Source: an uncultured Synergistales bacterium
Lineage (GTDB): Bacteria > Synergistota > Synergistia > Synergistales > Aminobacteriaceae
Reading direction: 5' to 3'
NCBI GenBank assembly: GCA_905233565.1
Contig: CAJOCL010000002.1
Location: forward strand, 79,988 to 143,987
Length of the DNA: 64,000 nt
Positions 56,137-64,000 of this stretch are shown here, one piece after another. Numbering within the stretch: position 1 is the stretch's first letter; each line of letters begins with the position of its first letter. The position numbers were made by a program, and so were the translations under genes. The notes beneath the pieces were generated by a model. The model was given only the letters and a program-made list of their open reading frames with translations, ran no database searches and had not been told where the DNA came from.

Positions 56137-56454
56137 TTAATCTGAGAGTTTGACTTTGAGGGTTATTAACGTGCTGTGAGCCGTGAAGCAGATAACCTGA
56201 ACGATAATTAATGCTGCAATGAATGACGCATTAGAGGCGGATTTCAGATTTTCGGGCGGAAATGAAAACTGCCTGAATATACTGCCGCAGAGCGCAATAC
56301 ATGAACACACGGGGCAGTCATCACCGATACAGTCGTGTTCTGTCTCAAGAATGATGAATGCTGCTGAAAATATCAGCGATGAAAATAATATTGCTGCCGT
56401 AAGTAATGCTAATATCCGCTTTAACATGGCCGTAATTATATCGCAAAAAATCAC
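56137..56454 (-). CDS. Small membrane protein with Cys-rich CIGDDCPVCSCIALC segment, upstream of zinc operon
   Basis: Two TM segments flanking HDCIGDDCPVCSCIALC. Confidence 0.65.
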   Translation of the reverse strand: MIFCDIITAMLKRILALLTAAILFSSLIFSAAFIILETEHDCIGDDCPVCSCIALCGSIFRQFSFPPENLKSASNASFIAALIIVQVICFTAHSTLITLKVKLSD

Positions 56455-56571
56455 TTTTTATGAGATAATGCACGTCATAAATTAAGATCCATTCATTTAG
56501 ATAGAAATTCTTGCAGGTGGTCAGTTTCGCCCGTCTGCTTATAAAACCGGAAAGGAGTTCAGATTATCATC

Positions 56572-58332
56572 ATGATTCAAAGACTACACAGAAGCGACTT
56601 AGGCAACTCACTTAGGACGCTGATGGAAAACGATCCAGCTTTCCGCCCCGTAGCCTATTTTTCAATGGAAGTCGGGCTTAAAGAGTCAATCCCCACTTAT
56701 TCAGGCGGTCTGGGTGTTCTGGCTGGCGATATTCTCAAAAGTGCGGCCGATTTAGGGGTTCCTATGGCAGGTGTTACGCTCTTGTACCGAAAGGGATATT
56801 TTGTTCAGGAGTTCAACGACAACGATTGGCAGATGGAAAAACCGGTCGTATGGGATCCTTCAAAGGAATTAACGCTGCTTCCGAACAGAATATCAATAAC
56901 GATTCAGGGTCGTGAAATTCAAGTCGGCGCATGGGTATATGAGTGCATCGGCGCAACGGGCTATCCGCTGCCGATATATTTCCTTGATACTGATTTTGAG
57001 CCTAATCATCCTGATGACAGGAAATTATGCTGGTATCTTTACGGCGGCGACAACCGTTACAGGCTTTGTCAGGAGTTTATACTCGGTGTCGGCGGCCTTA
57101 GGATGCTGCGTGATTTAGGTTACATGAATATTGACACGTTCCACTTAAATGAAGGACATGCAGGTTTCCTTACTCTCGAGCTTATGCGCGAACTGGGATA
57201 TTATGATCCTGACAAAATACGCGAACAGGTAGTTTTCACGACACATACACCGGTCCCGGCCGGACATGATTATTTTGAATTTGGAATGATCGATCAGGTT
57301 TTCCCTGATGACGCAAGGCACACTATTCACAGAATGATGCCCGATGTTCCCGGCGTTTCAATGACAGATTTAGGCCTGCGCTACAGCCGTTACGTGAACG
57401 GAGTTGCAAAGAAACACGCCGAAGTCAGCAACGCAATGTTCAAAATGGAGACTGTTGACTGGATAACTAACGGCATTCACCCGACAACCTGGATAAGTTC
57501 AGGAATGCGGAAGCTGTATAACAAGCATATTCCGGGCTGGGAATTGGATCCTGGCCGTCTCGTTCAGGCTCTGACAATTCCAAAAGAAGAAGTATGGTCA
57601 GCACATCAGGCATCAAAACTCAGGCTGTTTGCGCGTGTCCTTGAGACTAACGGGATAATGCTCGATCCGAATGTATTAACGCTCGGATTCGCAAGACGCG
57701 CTGCAACGTATAAGAGGGCTGATTTGCTGCTCACTGACATTGACAGGCTCAAGAAAATTGTCGCAAAGAATAAAGTTCAGTTCATATTTGCGGGAAAATC
57801 ACACCCTGCAGACAACGGCGGAAAAGCACTTCTCCAGAAAATCCGGAAGGCATCACGCGAATTAAAAGGCAACGTTACGATCGTTTTCATTGACAATTAC
57901 AACATGGAAATAGCATCGCTCCTTACACAGGGCGTTGATGTCTGGCTCAATAATCCCATAAGACCCAGAGAGGCAAGCGGAACTTCAGGAATGAAGTGCG
58001 CAATGAACGGAATAATGAACTTCAGCGTTCTTGACGGCTGGTGGATTGAAGGCTGGGTCGAAGATGTTACGGGCTGGTCAATAGGCCCCGAACCTTCAGA
58101 GGCTGAGGCAAAAGATGCAAATTCAAACTCTCACTATGATGAAAATCTCGATGCCGTTGACCTGTACGACAAACTCGAAAATAAAGTAATACCCACGTAT
58201 TATGATAATCATGAAAAGTGGGTCGACATGATGAGACATACGATAGCCCTTGATGCAAGTTTCTTCAACACTCACAGGGTAGTACACGAATATGCCTCAA
58301 AAGCATACTCGATTGACTTCAGGGGAATGTAG
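56572..58332 (+). CDS. glgP: Alpha-glucan (glycogen) phosphorylase, short form
   Basis: PVAYFSMEVGLKESIPTYSGGLGVLAGDILKSAADLGVPM, HLNEGHAGF, PREASGTSGMKCAMNG. Confidence 0.93.
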   Translation: MIQRLHRSDLGNSLRTLMENDPAFRPVAYFSMEVGLKESIPTYSGGLGVLAGDILKSAADLGVPMAGVTLLYRKGYFVQEFNDNDWQMEKPVVWDPSKELTLLPNRISITIQGREIQVGAWVYECIGATGYPLPIYFLDTDFEPNHPDDRKLCWYLYGGDNRYRLCQEFILGVGGLRMLRDLGYMNIDTFHLNEGHAGFLTLELMRELGYYDPDKIREQVVFTTHTPVPAGHDYFEFGMIDQVFPDDARHTIHRMMPDVPGVSMTDLGLRYSRYVNGVAKKHAEVSNAMFKMETVDWITNGIHPTTWISSGMRKLYNKHIPGWELDPGRLVQALTIPKEEVWSAHQASKLRLFARVLETNGIMLDPNVLTLGFARRAATYKRADLLLTDIDRLKKIVAKNKVQFIFAGKSHPADNGGKALLQKIRKASRELKGNVTIVFIDNYNMEIASLLTQGVDVWLNNPIRPREASGTSGMKCAMNGIMNFSVLDGWWIEGWVEDVTGWSIGPEPSEAEAKDANSNSHYDENLDAVDLYDKLENKVIPTYYDNHEKWVDMMRHTIALDASFFNTHRVVHEYASKAYSIDFRGM

Positions 58333-58385
58333 TATATTAATAATATTTTTAATCTAAGTAGTGAAAGGAATGTAGTTTATCAGCA

Positions 58386-59846
58386 ATGACGAAAAGCGGT
58401 AGTGCTGTAAAAGTATTGTTCGTAACAACGGAACTTGCCCCTTTCTCAAAAGTAGGCGGGCTTGGTGACGTTGCAGGTTCACTGCCCAAAGCACTGCGTC
58501 AGGCAGGGGTAGATGTCCGCGTTGTAACTCCTGCATGGCCGGGCGTTCTTGAAAGGGCAGCGGCTTCAGGCCTCAAAACTACGACACTGAAGACAAAAGT
58601 ATATGCTGCGTATGACTGGCGTATACATTCGGCAAATGTCATAAAAGCTGAAGTTAAGGGCGTACCTACGTATTTCCTTAAGGCTGAAGATTATACGGGT
58701 GATATGTATCCTTCACAGCTCAATTTCTGGACAGCTTCACCGTTTGCCGTTTTCTGTATGCAGGCACTTGAGCTTAAAGACGCTATCGAATGGGAACCGG
58801 ATATATACCACTGCCATGACTGGACATCGGCGTTTCTTCCCTGTGCGCTTGCGTGGCACAGGCACTACAGGCAGTCAGGCGGAAAGAGCATAATGACTCT
58901 TCACAACGTAGCGTATCAGGGCATATTCGAGCCTTCACCGTTCCTTGAGGCTTCAGGTTTGGAACCTTGGAGCTTCAGTTCATCGACAATGGAATTTTAC
59001 GGACAGGTGAATTTGTTAAAAGGCGGAATAGTCGCAGCATCAGCCGTCAGCACGGTATCACCGACGTATGCGAACGAGATTCAGACTTATGAATCTACCC
59101 GTGAATTATCCGGGATACTTTACCAGCAAAGAAGCAAGCTCAGGGGAATACTGAACGGCCTTGATACGAAATTCTGGGATCCTTCGGGAGACAAGGAAAT
59201 TCCGGCAAAGTTCAGCATTAAAGATCTCAAAGGAAAAGCAGCCTGCAAAAGAGAACTTTTGTCGCGTGCAGGGTTCGACACGGAAACAGATGCGCCGGTT
59301 ATAGTATGTGTCAGCCGTCTTGTCGAACAGAAGGGCTTTGATATGGTCTTCAGCGCGGCGAATCAGATTGCGGAAACAGGGGCGAAACTGTTAATACTGG
59401 GTTCAGGAAATGACTGGATCGAGAACGGAATTATTCAGGCTGCAGAAGCAAACCCGCAGAGCATAAAATTATTCAGGGGATATGACGAGCCTTTATCGCA
59501 CCTGATGTATGCCGGCGGTGATATATTCCTTATGCCGTCAGTATTCGAGCCGTGCGGATTATCTCAGATGATTTCAATGAGATACGGAACTGTGCCGGTT
59601 GTCCGTGAAGTCGGCGGATTAAGGGATACTGTATTTGATGTCGACAGGCCGGAAGGCGGAAACGGATTCACTTTCCTTACGTGCGATGCTGAAGGTATGA
59701 TGTGGGCGCTGCGAAGGGCTGTTGACCGTTACAACAATGACAAAACGGCATGGAAAAAGATAATGCTTGAGGGAATGCGTGAAGATTTCACGTGGGATAA
59801 ATCGGCAGGTCTCTATAAGGACATGTACGAAGATTTAATGCAGTAA
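58386..59846 (+). CDS. glgA: Glycogen synthase
   Basis: VLFVTTELAPFSKVGGLGDVAGSLPKAL, VFEPCGLSQMISMRYGTVPVVREVGGLRDTV. Confidence 0.96.
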   Translation: MTKSGSAVKVLFVTTELAPFSKVGGLGDVAGSLPKALRQAGVDVRVVTPAWPGVLERAAASGLKTTTLKTKVYAAYDWRIHSANVIKAEVKGVPTYFLKAEDYTGDMYPSQLNFWTASPFAVFCMQALELKDAIEWEPDIYHCHDWTSAFLPCALAWHRHYRQSGGKSIMTLHNVAYQGIFEPSPFLEASGLEPWSFSSSTMEFYGQVNLLKGGIVAASAVSTVSPTYANEIQTYESTRELSGILYQQRSKLRGILNGLDTKFWDPSGDKEIPAKFSIKDLKGKAACKRELLSRAGFDTETDAPVIVCVSRLVEQKGFDMVFSAANQIAETGAKLLILGSGNDWIENGIIQAAEANPQSIKLFRGYDEPLSHLMYAGGDIFLMPSVFEPCGLSQMISMRYGTVPVVREVGGLRDTVFDVDRPEGGNGFTFLTCDAEGMMWALRRAVDRYNNDKTAWKKIMLEGMREDFTWDKSAGLYKDMYEDLMQ

Positions 59847-59926
59847 AAGTGTGAATCATACCCCTTGTTATTATTTAATTATTTCAAGGGGTGTTGTTAC
59901 ATATAAAAGGAGGTTAAGTTTTTATT

Positions 59927-61255
59927 ATGTATACAGGCAAACACGGAAGAGTGTTAGGCATCGTTCTCGCGGGAGGCAAGGGCGAGAGGTTAATGCCGCT
60001 CACACGTTACCGCGCAAAACCTGCAGTTTACTTCGCCGCAAAGTACAGGATAATTGATTTTGCCCTCTCAAACCTCATTAACAGCGGAATTTACTCCGTT
60101 TACGTTCTCGTTCAGTTCAAGAGCCAGTCTCTGAATGAACACATTGAACGCGGCTGGCAGTTCGGGGGCGCAATGAGGGGCCGTGACTTCTTCGTAACTA
60201 CAATTCCGGCTCAGATGTGGAGCGGTGAACACTGGTTCCAGGGGACAGCGGACGCAGTATATCAGGCAAAGCACATGATAACGCGTTACAGGGCTGATAA
60301 AGTCTGTATCTTCGCAGCAGATCACATCTACAAAATGGACGTTGAGCAGATGCTCGCGTATCATGACGCTCAGCACGCCGATGTTACGATCGCCGCGAAC
60401 GTCGTACCTGTTTCGGACGCTACTGAGTTCGGCTGCATAAAGACCGACAAGAACGGCCGTATTGTTGAGTTCATGGAGAAGCCGAAGAATCCGCCTGAAA
60501 TTCCCGGAAAGCCCGGATTCAGCTATGTCTCAATGGGAAATTACGTTTTTAACCGCAAAGTCCTTGAAGAGGCACTCGATGACGACGCAATGAAGGAAGA
60601 GACAAGCCACGATTTCGGCAAGGACATAATCCCGGATCTTGTTGAACACGGAATGAAAGTCTGCGCTTATGACTTCTCGACAAACATACTTCCCCACCCG
60701 TCAGCAGAGACTGAACTTGTCCACCAGTGGAGAACTGATAAACCGTACTGGCGCGATGTAGGTACGCTGAAGGCTTACTGGCAGGCACATATGGAGCTTA
60801 TCGGCCATGAATCCGAAATGACGCTCTATAACCCCATGTGGCCGATCAGGACGGTATCTTACGGAGATCCCCCCTCATACTGCTACCCCGATAGCGGACA
60901 CCCCTGCAATATTAACAGGGTCATGCTCTCGGAAGGAAGCAGGATTTTCGGCGCGGACGTATCAAATTCAGTTTTGGCGCGCAACTGCCTTATTCAGGCC
61001 GGCAGCGTCGTCGAAGAAAGTATCATCGGCCATGATGTAGTAATCGGGCGTAACTGCCGCATAAAGCGCGCAATTATTGACGGCCATAACATCATCCCTG
61101 ACGGTACAGTAATCGGTGAAGACCCTGACGTTGACGCAAAGAATTACTACGTTGACCCGAAATCGGGGATCGTAGTTGCAGGAGTTCCAAAAGAACTTTA
61201 TCTGACCGGAAGCGACCAGATCGAAGAAGGCCAGAGCTGGGACACAATGGGCTAA
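59927..61255 (+). CDS. glgC: Glucose-1-phosphate adenylyltransferase
   Basis: VLGIVLAGGKGERLMPLTRYRAKPAVYFAAKYRIIDFALSNLINSGI, YWRDVGTLKAYWQAHMEL. Confidence 0.97.
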   Translation: MYTGKHGRVLGIVLAGGKGERLMPLTRYRAKPAVYFAAKYRIIDFALSNLINSGIYSVYVLVQFKSQSLNEHIERGWQFGGAMRGRDFFVTTIPAQMWSGEHWFQGTADAVYQAKHMITRYRADKVCIFAADHIYKMDVEQMLAYHDAQHADVTIAANVVPVSDATEFGCIKTDKNGRIVEFMEKPKNPPEIPGKPGFSYVSMGNYVFNRKVLEEALDDDAMKEETSHDFGKDIIPDLVEHGMKVCAYDFSTNILPHPSAETELVHQWRTDKPYWRDVGTLKAYWQAHMELIGHESEMTLYNPMWPIRTVSYGDPPSYCYPDSGHPCNINRVMLSEGSRIFGADVSNSVLARNCLIQAGSVVEESIIGHDVVIGRNCRIKRAIIDGHNIIPDGTVIGEDPDVDAKNYYVDPKSGIVVAGVPKELYLTGSDQIEEGQSWDTMG

Positions 61256-61286
61256 ATTAAAAAAGTTAAAGCTGTTACATAAACAA

Positions 61287-61325
61287 AGCACCTCCCTGAA
61301 TATTTTGGGGGGTGCTGTTTTTTTG
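61287..61325 (+). terminator. Rho-independent terminator after glgC
   Basis: AGCACCTCCC...GGGGGGTGCT + T tract. Confidence 0.85.
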
Positions 61326-61332
61326 CTGAATT

Positions 61333-62946
61333 TTATTTTATGATTGTAATTCGTCCCTGAGGCTCCCTGTATTTTTCGGGCAGGAAATCAAAATTACGCA
61401 GATAACGGGATAATGCGCTGTCGGCGGTTATGTAATCCGGTTCAACAACTTTCGTTCCCTTGAATACATGGCCGTCACCTTTCATGTAAAGAAGGAAACT
61501 TATTGATACAACCTTGTATTTTTTATCCGGGTCAATAGGTTCGCCGTTGACTTTAACATCACTGACTCTGCGGTCTCCCGAGATTTCTTTCAGCATTTGA
61601 TTTTCATCGAGAATGACGGGTGAAGGTATCCTTGTGTCAACCGTATATGTCAGCCCTGACACGTGAATAAATCCGCCGCTTCTGTCGGGCATTAAACGGA
61701 CTCCGAGTTCAAGTTCATCAATTATACTCTGTCCGGGAATCTCGCAGATACACACAGTGTTTCCGAACGGGAGGACATCAAGAGCGTTTTTGATCGTAAT
61801 TTCACCGGCCGCGATGTTGTTGCGCATTCCTCCGCCGTTTACCAGAGCGATGTCAGCCGTTTTCGTTTTTGTATCACGCGCTGAAGCCAGAAAAGCATCC
61901 GTTACGAGGTCGCTTAAATTCGTTTCCCTTGTGCGGACAAGCCAGTCCTTACTTGCGTCCATTGCGACGAGGTCAAAACTTGTATAAGTCAGATGAGTTT
62001 TCAGTGTATCCTCGTATTTAGCCTTGATTTCCGCGACAAATTTCGCCGTCTTTTCGTCCCTGCCGTCAAAGCCGCTTAAAAGTTCCGTTTTTACTTCACC
62101 TTTTGTATTTATCGTGAGCTTTCCGACATGTGTCAGCTTTGTGCCGGTCTGGGTAATTATTACGTCCTTGCCGTCGGCGTTCTTGAAGACAAGACACGGC
62201 GTTACTTCGTGTGAGTGTCCGTCAATGAATACGTCAATTCCGCTTGTTCTGGGCGCAATGTAAGGAGTAGCCCATTCCTGCACTACTATATCTTCGTATT
62301 CGCCTAGATGGCCGACAACTATAACATAATCAGCTCCCTCAGCCCTTGCGTCATCAACTGCTTTCTGAATTGAAGCAATAAGTTTTTTGCCTGCATCCTC
62401 CCCGTCAAAGCCGTAAATAAATTCACCTTTATCATTCTGGAAATTTGAAGGAGCTGACTTAATGATTGACTCGGGAGTTGTTACGCCGACAAAAGCGACT
62501 TTTACATCACCGTATTCGAGAATTTTATACGGTTTGAAGATAAGCCTGCCCGTTCTCAAATCCCTTATGTTGCAGGATATAAAACCGCATTTAAGATTTT
62601 TTGCGAAGTTCTCGAACTGGCTCCAGCCGTAGTCAAATTCGTGATTTCCGGGAATTGCAATATCATAACCGACCTCGTTCATTATTTCGAGAAGATAGCG
62701 GCCATGAGAGATTGCCCCGATAGTTCCGCCCTGCGCCCAGTCGCCCGCGTCAACAAGAGTAACATACGGCGTATTCTTGCGGGCTTCATCACGGCAGTAG
62801 GCGAAACCTGCATATCCGAGATTTTCATCAACGCCGCAGTGTACGTCATTCGTATAAAGGATAATAATATCCTTGTCCGGAAGTGCAGCCCATGAAGGAA
62901 CGCACATTAACATTAATAATAAAATTAAAGCTGAAATTTTTTTCAT
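61333..62946 (-). CDS. 5'-nucleotidase / metallophosphatase (UshA family)
   Basis: IIILYTNDVHCGVDENLGYAG, PGNHEFDYGW, VVGHLGEYEDI, LVNGGGMRNNIAAGEIT; signal peptide. Confidence 0.92.
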   Translation of the reverse strand: MKKISALILLLMLMCVPSWAALPDKDIIILYTNDVHCGVDENLGYAGFAYCRDEARKNTPYVTLVDAGDWAQGGTIGAISHGRYLLEIMNEVGYDIAIPGNHEFDYGWSQFENFAKNLKCGFISCNIRDLRTGRLIFKPYKILEYGDVKVAFVGVTTPESIIKSAPSNFQNDKGEFIYGFDGEDAGKKLIASIQKAVDDARAEGADYVIVVGHLGEYEDIVVQEWATPYIAPRTSGIDVFIDGHSHEVTPCLVFKNADGKDVIITQTGTKLTHVGKLTINTKGEVKTELLSGFDGRDEKTAKFVAEIKAKYEDTLKTHLTYTSFDLVAMDASKDWLVRTRETNLSDLVTDAFLASARDTKTKTADIALVNGGGMRNNIAAGEITIKNALDVLPFGNTVCICEIPGQSIIDELELGVRLMPDRSGGFIHVSGLTYTVDTRIPSPVILDENQMLKEISGDRRVSDVKVNGEPIDPDKKYKVVSISFLLYMKGDGHVFKGTKVVEPDYITADSALSRYLRNFDFLPEKYREPQGRITIIK

Positions 62947-63033
62947 GATTATATAAATCACCTCGACAAATATTATAGTGCAAAAAAAATTACCCTGCCA
63001 GAAAAAACTGGAAGGGTAAAAGAATAATATTTT

Positions 63034-63474
63034 TTATCTCATCCCTGTACTTCCGAAGCCTCCTGAGCCTCTCTTTGTCGAATCAAGCGACTTGACATCT
63101 TCAAACTTTGCGCGGACAACGGGAACAAATACCATCTGTGCTATCCTGTCGCCGAATGTCAGAGTAAAAGGATCATCACCCATATTCATTAGCAGGACTT
63201 TTATTTCACCCCTGTAATCTGAGTCAATAGTTCCCGGACTGTTAGGGATTATTATTTTTTTGTCGAGAGCAAGACCGCTTCTCGGCCTGATCTGAGCCTC
63301 ATAGCCCTCAGGGATTGCGAGCCTTATTCCCGTAGGTATCAGAGCCATTTCGCCGGGCTTTATCATGCAGTACATTGTCGAACATAAATCGACGCCTGCA
63401 GAGCCGGGCGTGGCATATTCTGGGATTGCTATAGTGTTTGCATCTCGCAGAATTTTAACGGTTATTTCTTCCAC
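63034..63474 (-). CDS. dut: dUTP diphosphatase
   Basis: PEYATPGSAGVDLCS, PRSGLALDKKIIIPNSPGTIDSDYRGEIKVLLMN, DRIAQMVFVPV, GSGGFGSTG; GTG start just downstream of pnp stop, longer ORF overlaps pnp. Confidence 0.92.
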   Translation of the reverse strand: MEEITVKILRDANTIAIPEYATPGSAGVDLCSTMYCMIKPGEMALIPTGIRLAIPEGYEAQIRPRSGLALDKKIIIPNSPGTIDSDYRGEIKVLLMNMGDDPFTLTFGDRIAQMVFVPVVRAKFEDVKSLDSTKRGSGGFGSTGMR

Positions 63475-63475
63475 G

Positions 63476-64000
63476 TTAATAATCTCTCCTTCTGTCTCCT
63501 CCGCGTCTTCCGCGCCCTTCGCGTCCGTAATCGAAATCGTTTCTTGTCGCACGATTTGATGAATAGCCGCGTTCAAGATATTTTGCAGTTGCTGAAGCAG
63601 TGCCGAGCCTGTCGCGCATTGAGAAATTTGAATAGCCTCTTTCACGTGATGAGAGAGTTGCTATTAAATTATCGCGTTCGCGTTCGTCAGGGAGTGCGTA
63701 TGCCAAGCCTGCGGAGCGTATCTTGTCTTCATTTGCCATTATCCTGCGCCTTGTCAGATTAGCGCGTCCCTGTTCGTCAATTTCTTTGACCATTACCAGT
63801 ACCCTGTCGCCGACTTTGAAGACATCTTCAACTCTGGGTACTCTGGCCGTACTTACCTCGCTGATGTGCAGCAGGCCTTCTTTGCCGGGAAGACATTCAA
63901 CGAAAACGCCGAAATTAAGCAGCCTTGTTACAGTTCCGTAATATACTTCACCGGCCGTAAGTTCACGTGTCAATGACATGACTATGGCTCTTGCGTCCTC
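63476..64000 (-). CDS. pnp: Polyribonucleotide nucleotidyltransferase, C-terminal S1 domain (partial at window end)
   Basis: EDARAIVMSLTRELTAGEVYYGTVTRLLNFGVFVECLPGKEGLLHISEVSTARVPRVEDVFKVGDRVLVMVKEID. Confidence 0.93.
   Translation of the reverse strand, partial: EDARAIVMSLTRELTAGEVYYGTVTRLLNFGVFVECLPGKEGLLHISEVSTARVPRVEDVFKVGDRVLVMVKEIDEQGRANLTRRRIMANEDKIRSAGLAYALPDERERDNLIATLSSRERGYSNFSMRDRLGTASATAKYLERGYSSNRATRNDFDYGREGRGRRGGDRRRDY

Noticed and set aside
63475-63645. N-terminal extension of dut overlapping pnp
   Set aside because: Extension is the out-of-frame reading of the pnp 3' end; a GTG with RBS at 63474 gives a canonical dUTPase.

Overview
64 kb chromosomal window of a low-to-mid-GC, diderm, flagellated anaerobe. 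The overall gene repertoire resembles Synergistota, but this is inference without a database search. Most of the window is ordinary: flagellar flgH-flgI-(GT4)-flgJ, alanine dehydrogenase, an MrpD/HyfB-like antiporter subunit, a TctABC system, tRNA-Cys, galK, rsfS, an [FeFe] hydrogenase next to rubrerythrin, rarA, dus, coaX, polA, carB, rlmB, hisC-hisB, fumC, a glycogen cluster (glgP-glgA-glgC), a 5'-nucleotidase, dut and pnp. Observations that deserve a second look: (i) a TnpB-family insertion whose protein keeps the RuvC-like acidic residues but lacks the usual zinc-finger cysteines, with a structured left flank and a 3' hairpin that contains the stop codon; (ii) a 787-aa ABC importer fusion whose periplasmic part reads lobe2 / complete SBP / lobe1 before the permease; (iii) a zinc ABC operon with two separate internal deletions, at the znuA/znuC junction and inside znuB; (iv) a yedF / activase / double-cubane-protein / DUF3343 cluster of unknown function; (v) a P-loop-less ATPase remnant fused to a cyclic-nucleotide-binding domain; (vi) a glycosyltransferase translationally coupled between flgI and flgJ; (vii) a long inverted repeat at 30.7 kb. 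I saw no CRISPR array, rRNA, prophage module or classical restriction/defence island. All family assignments come from reading motifs; no searches were run.
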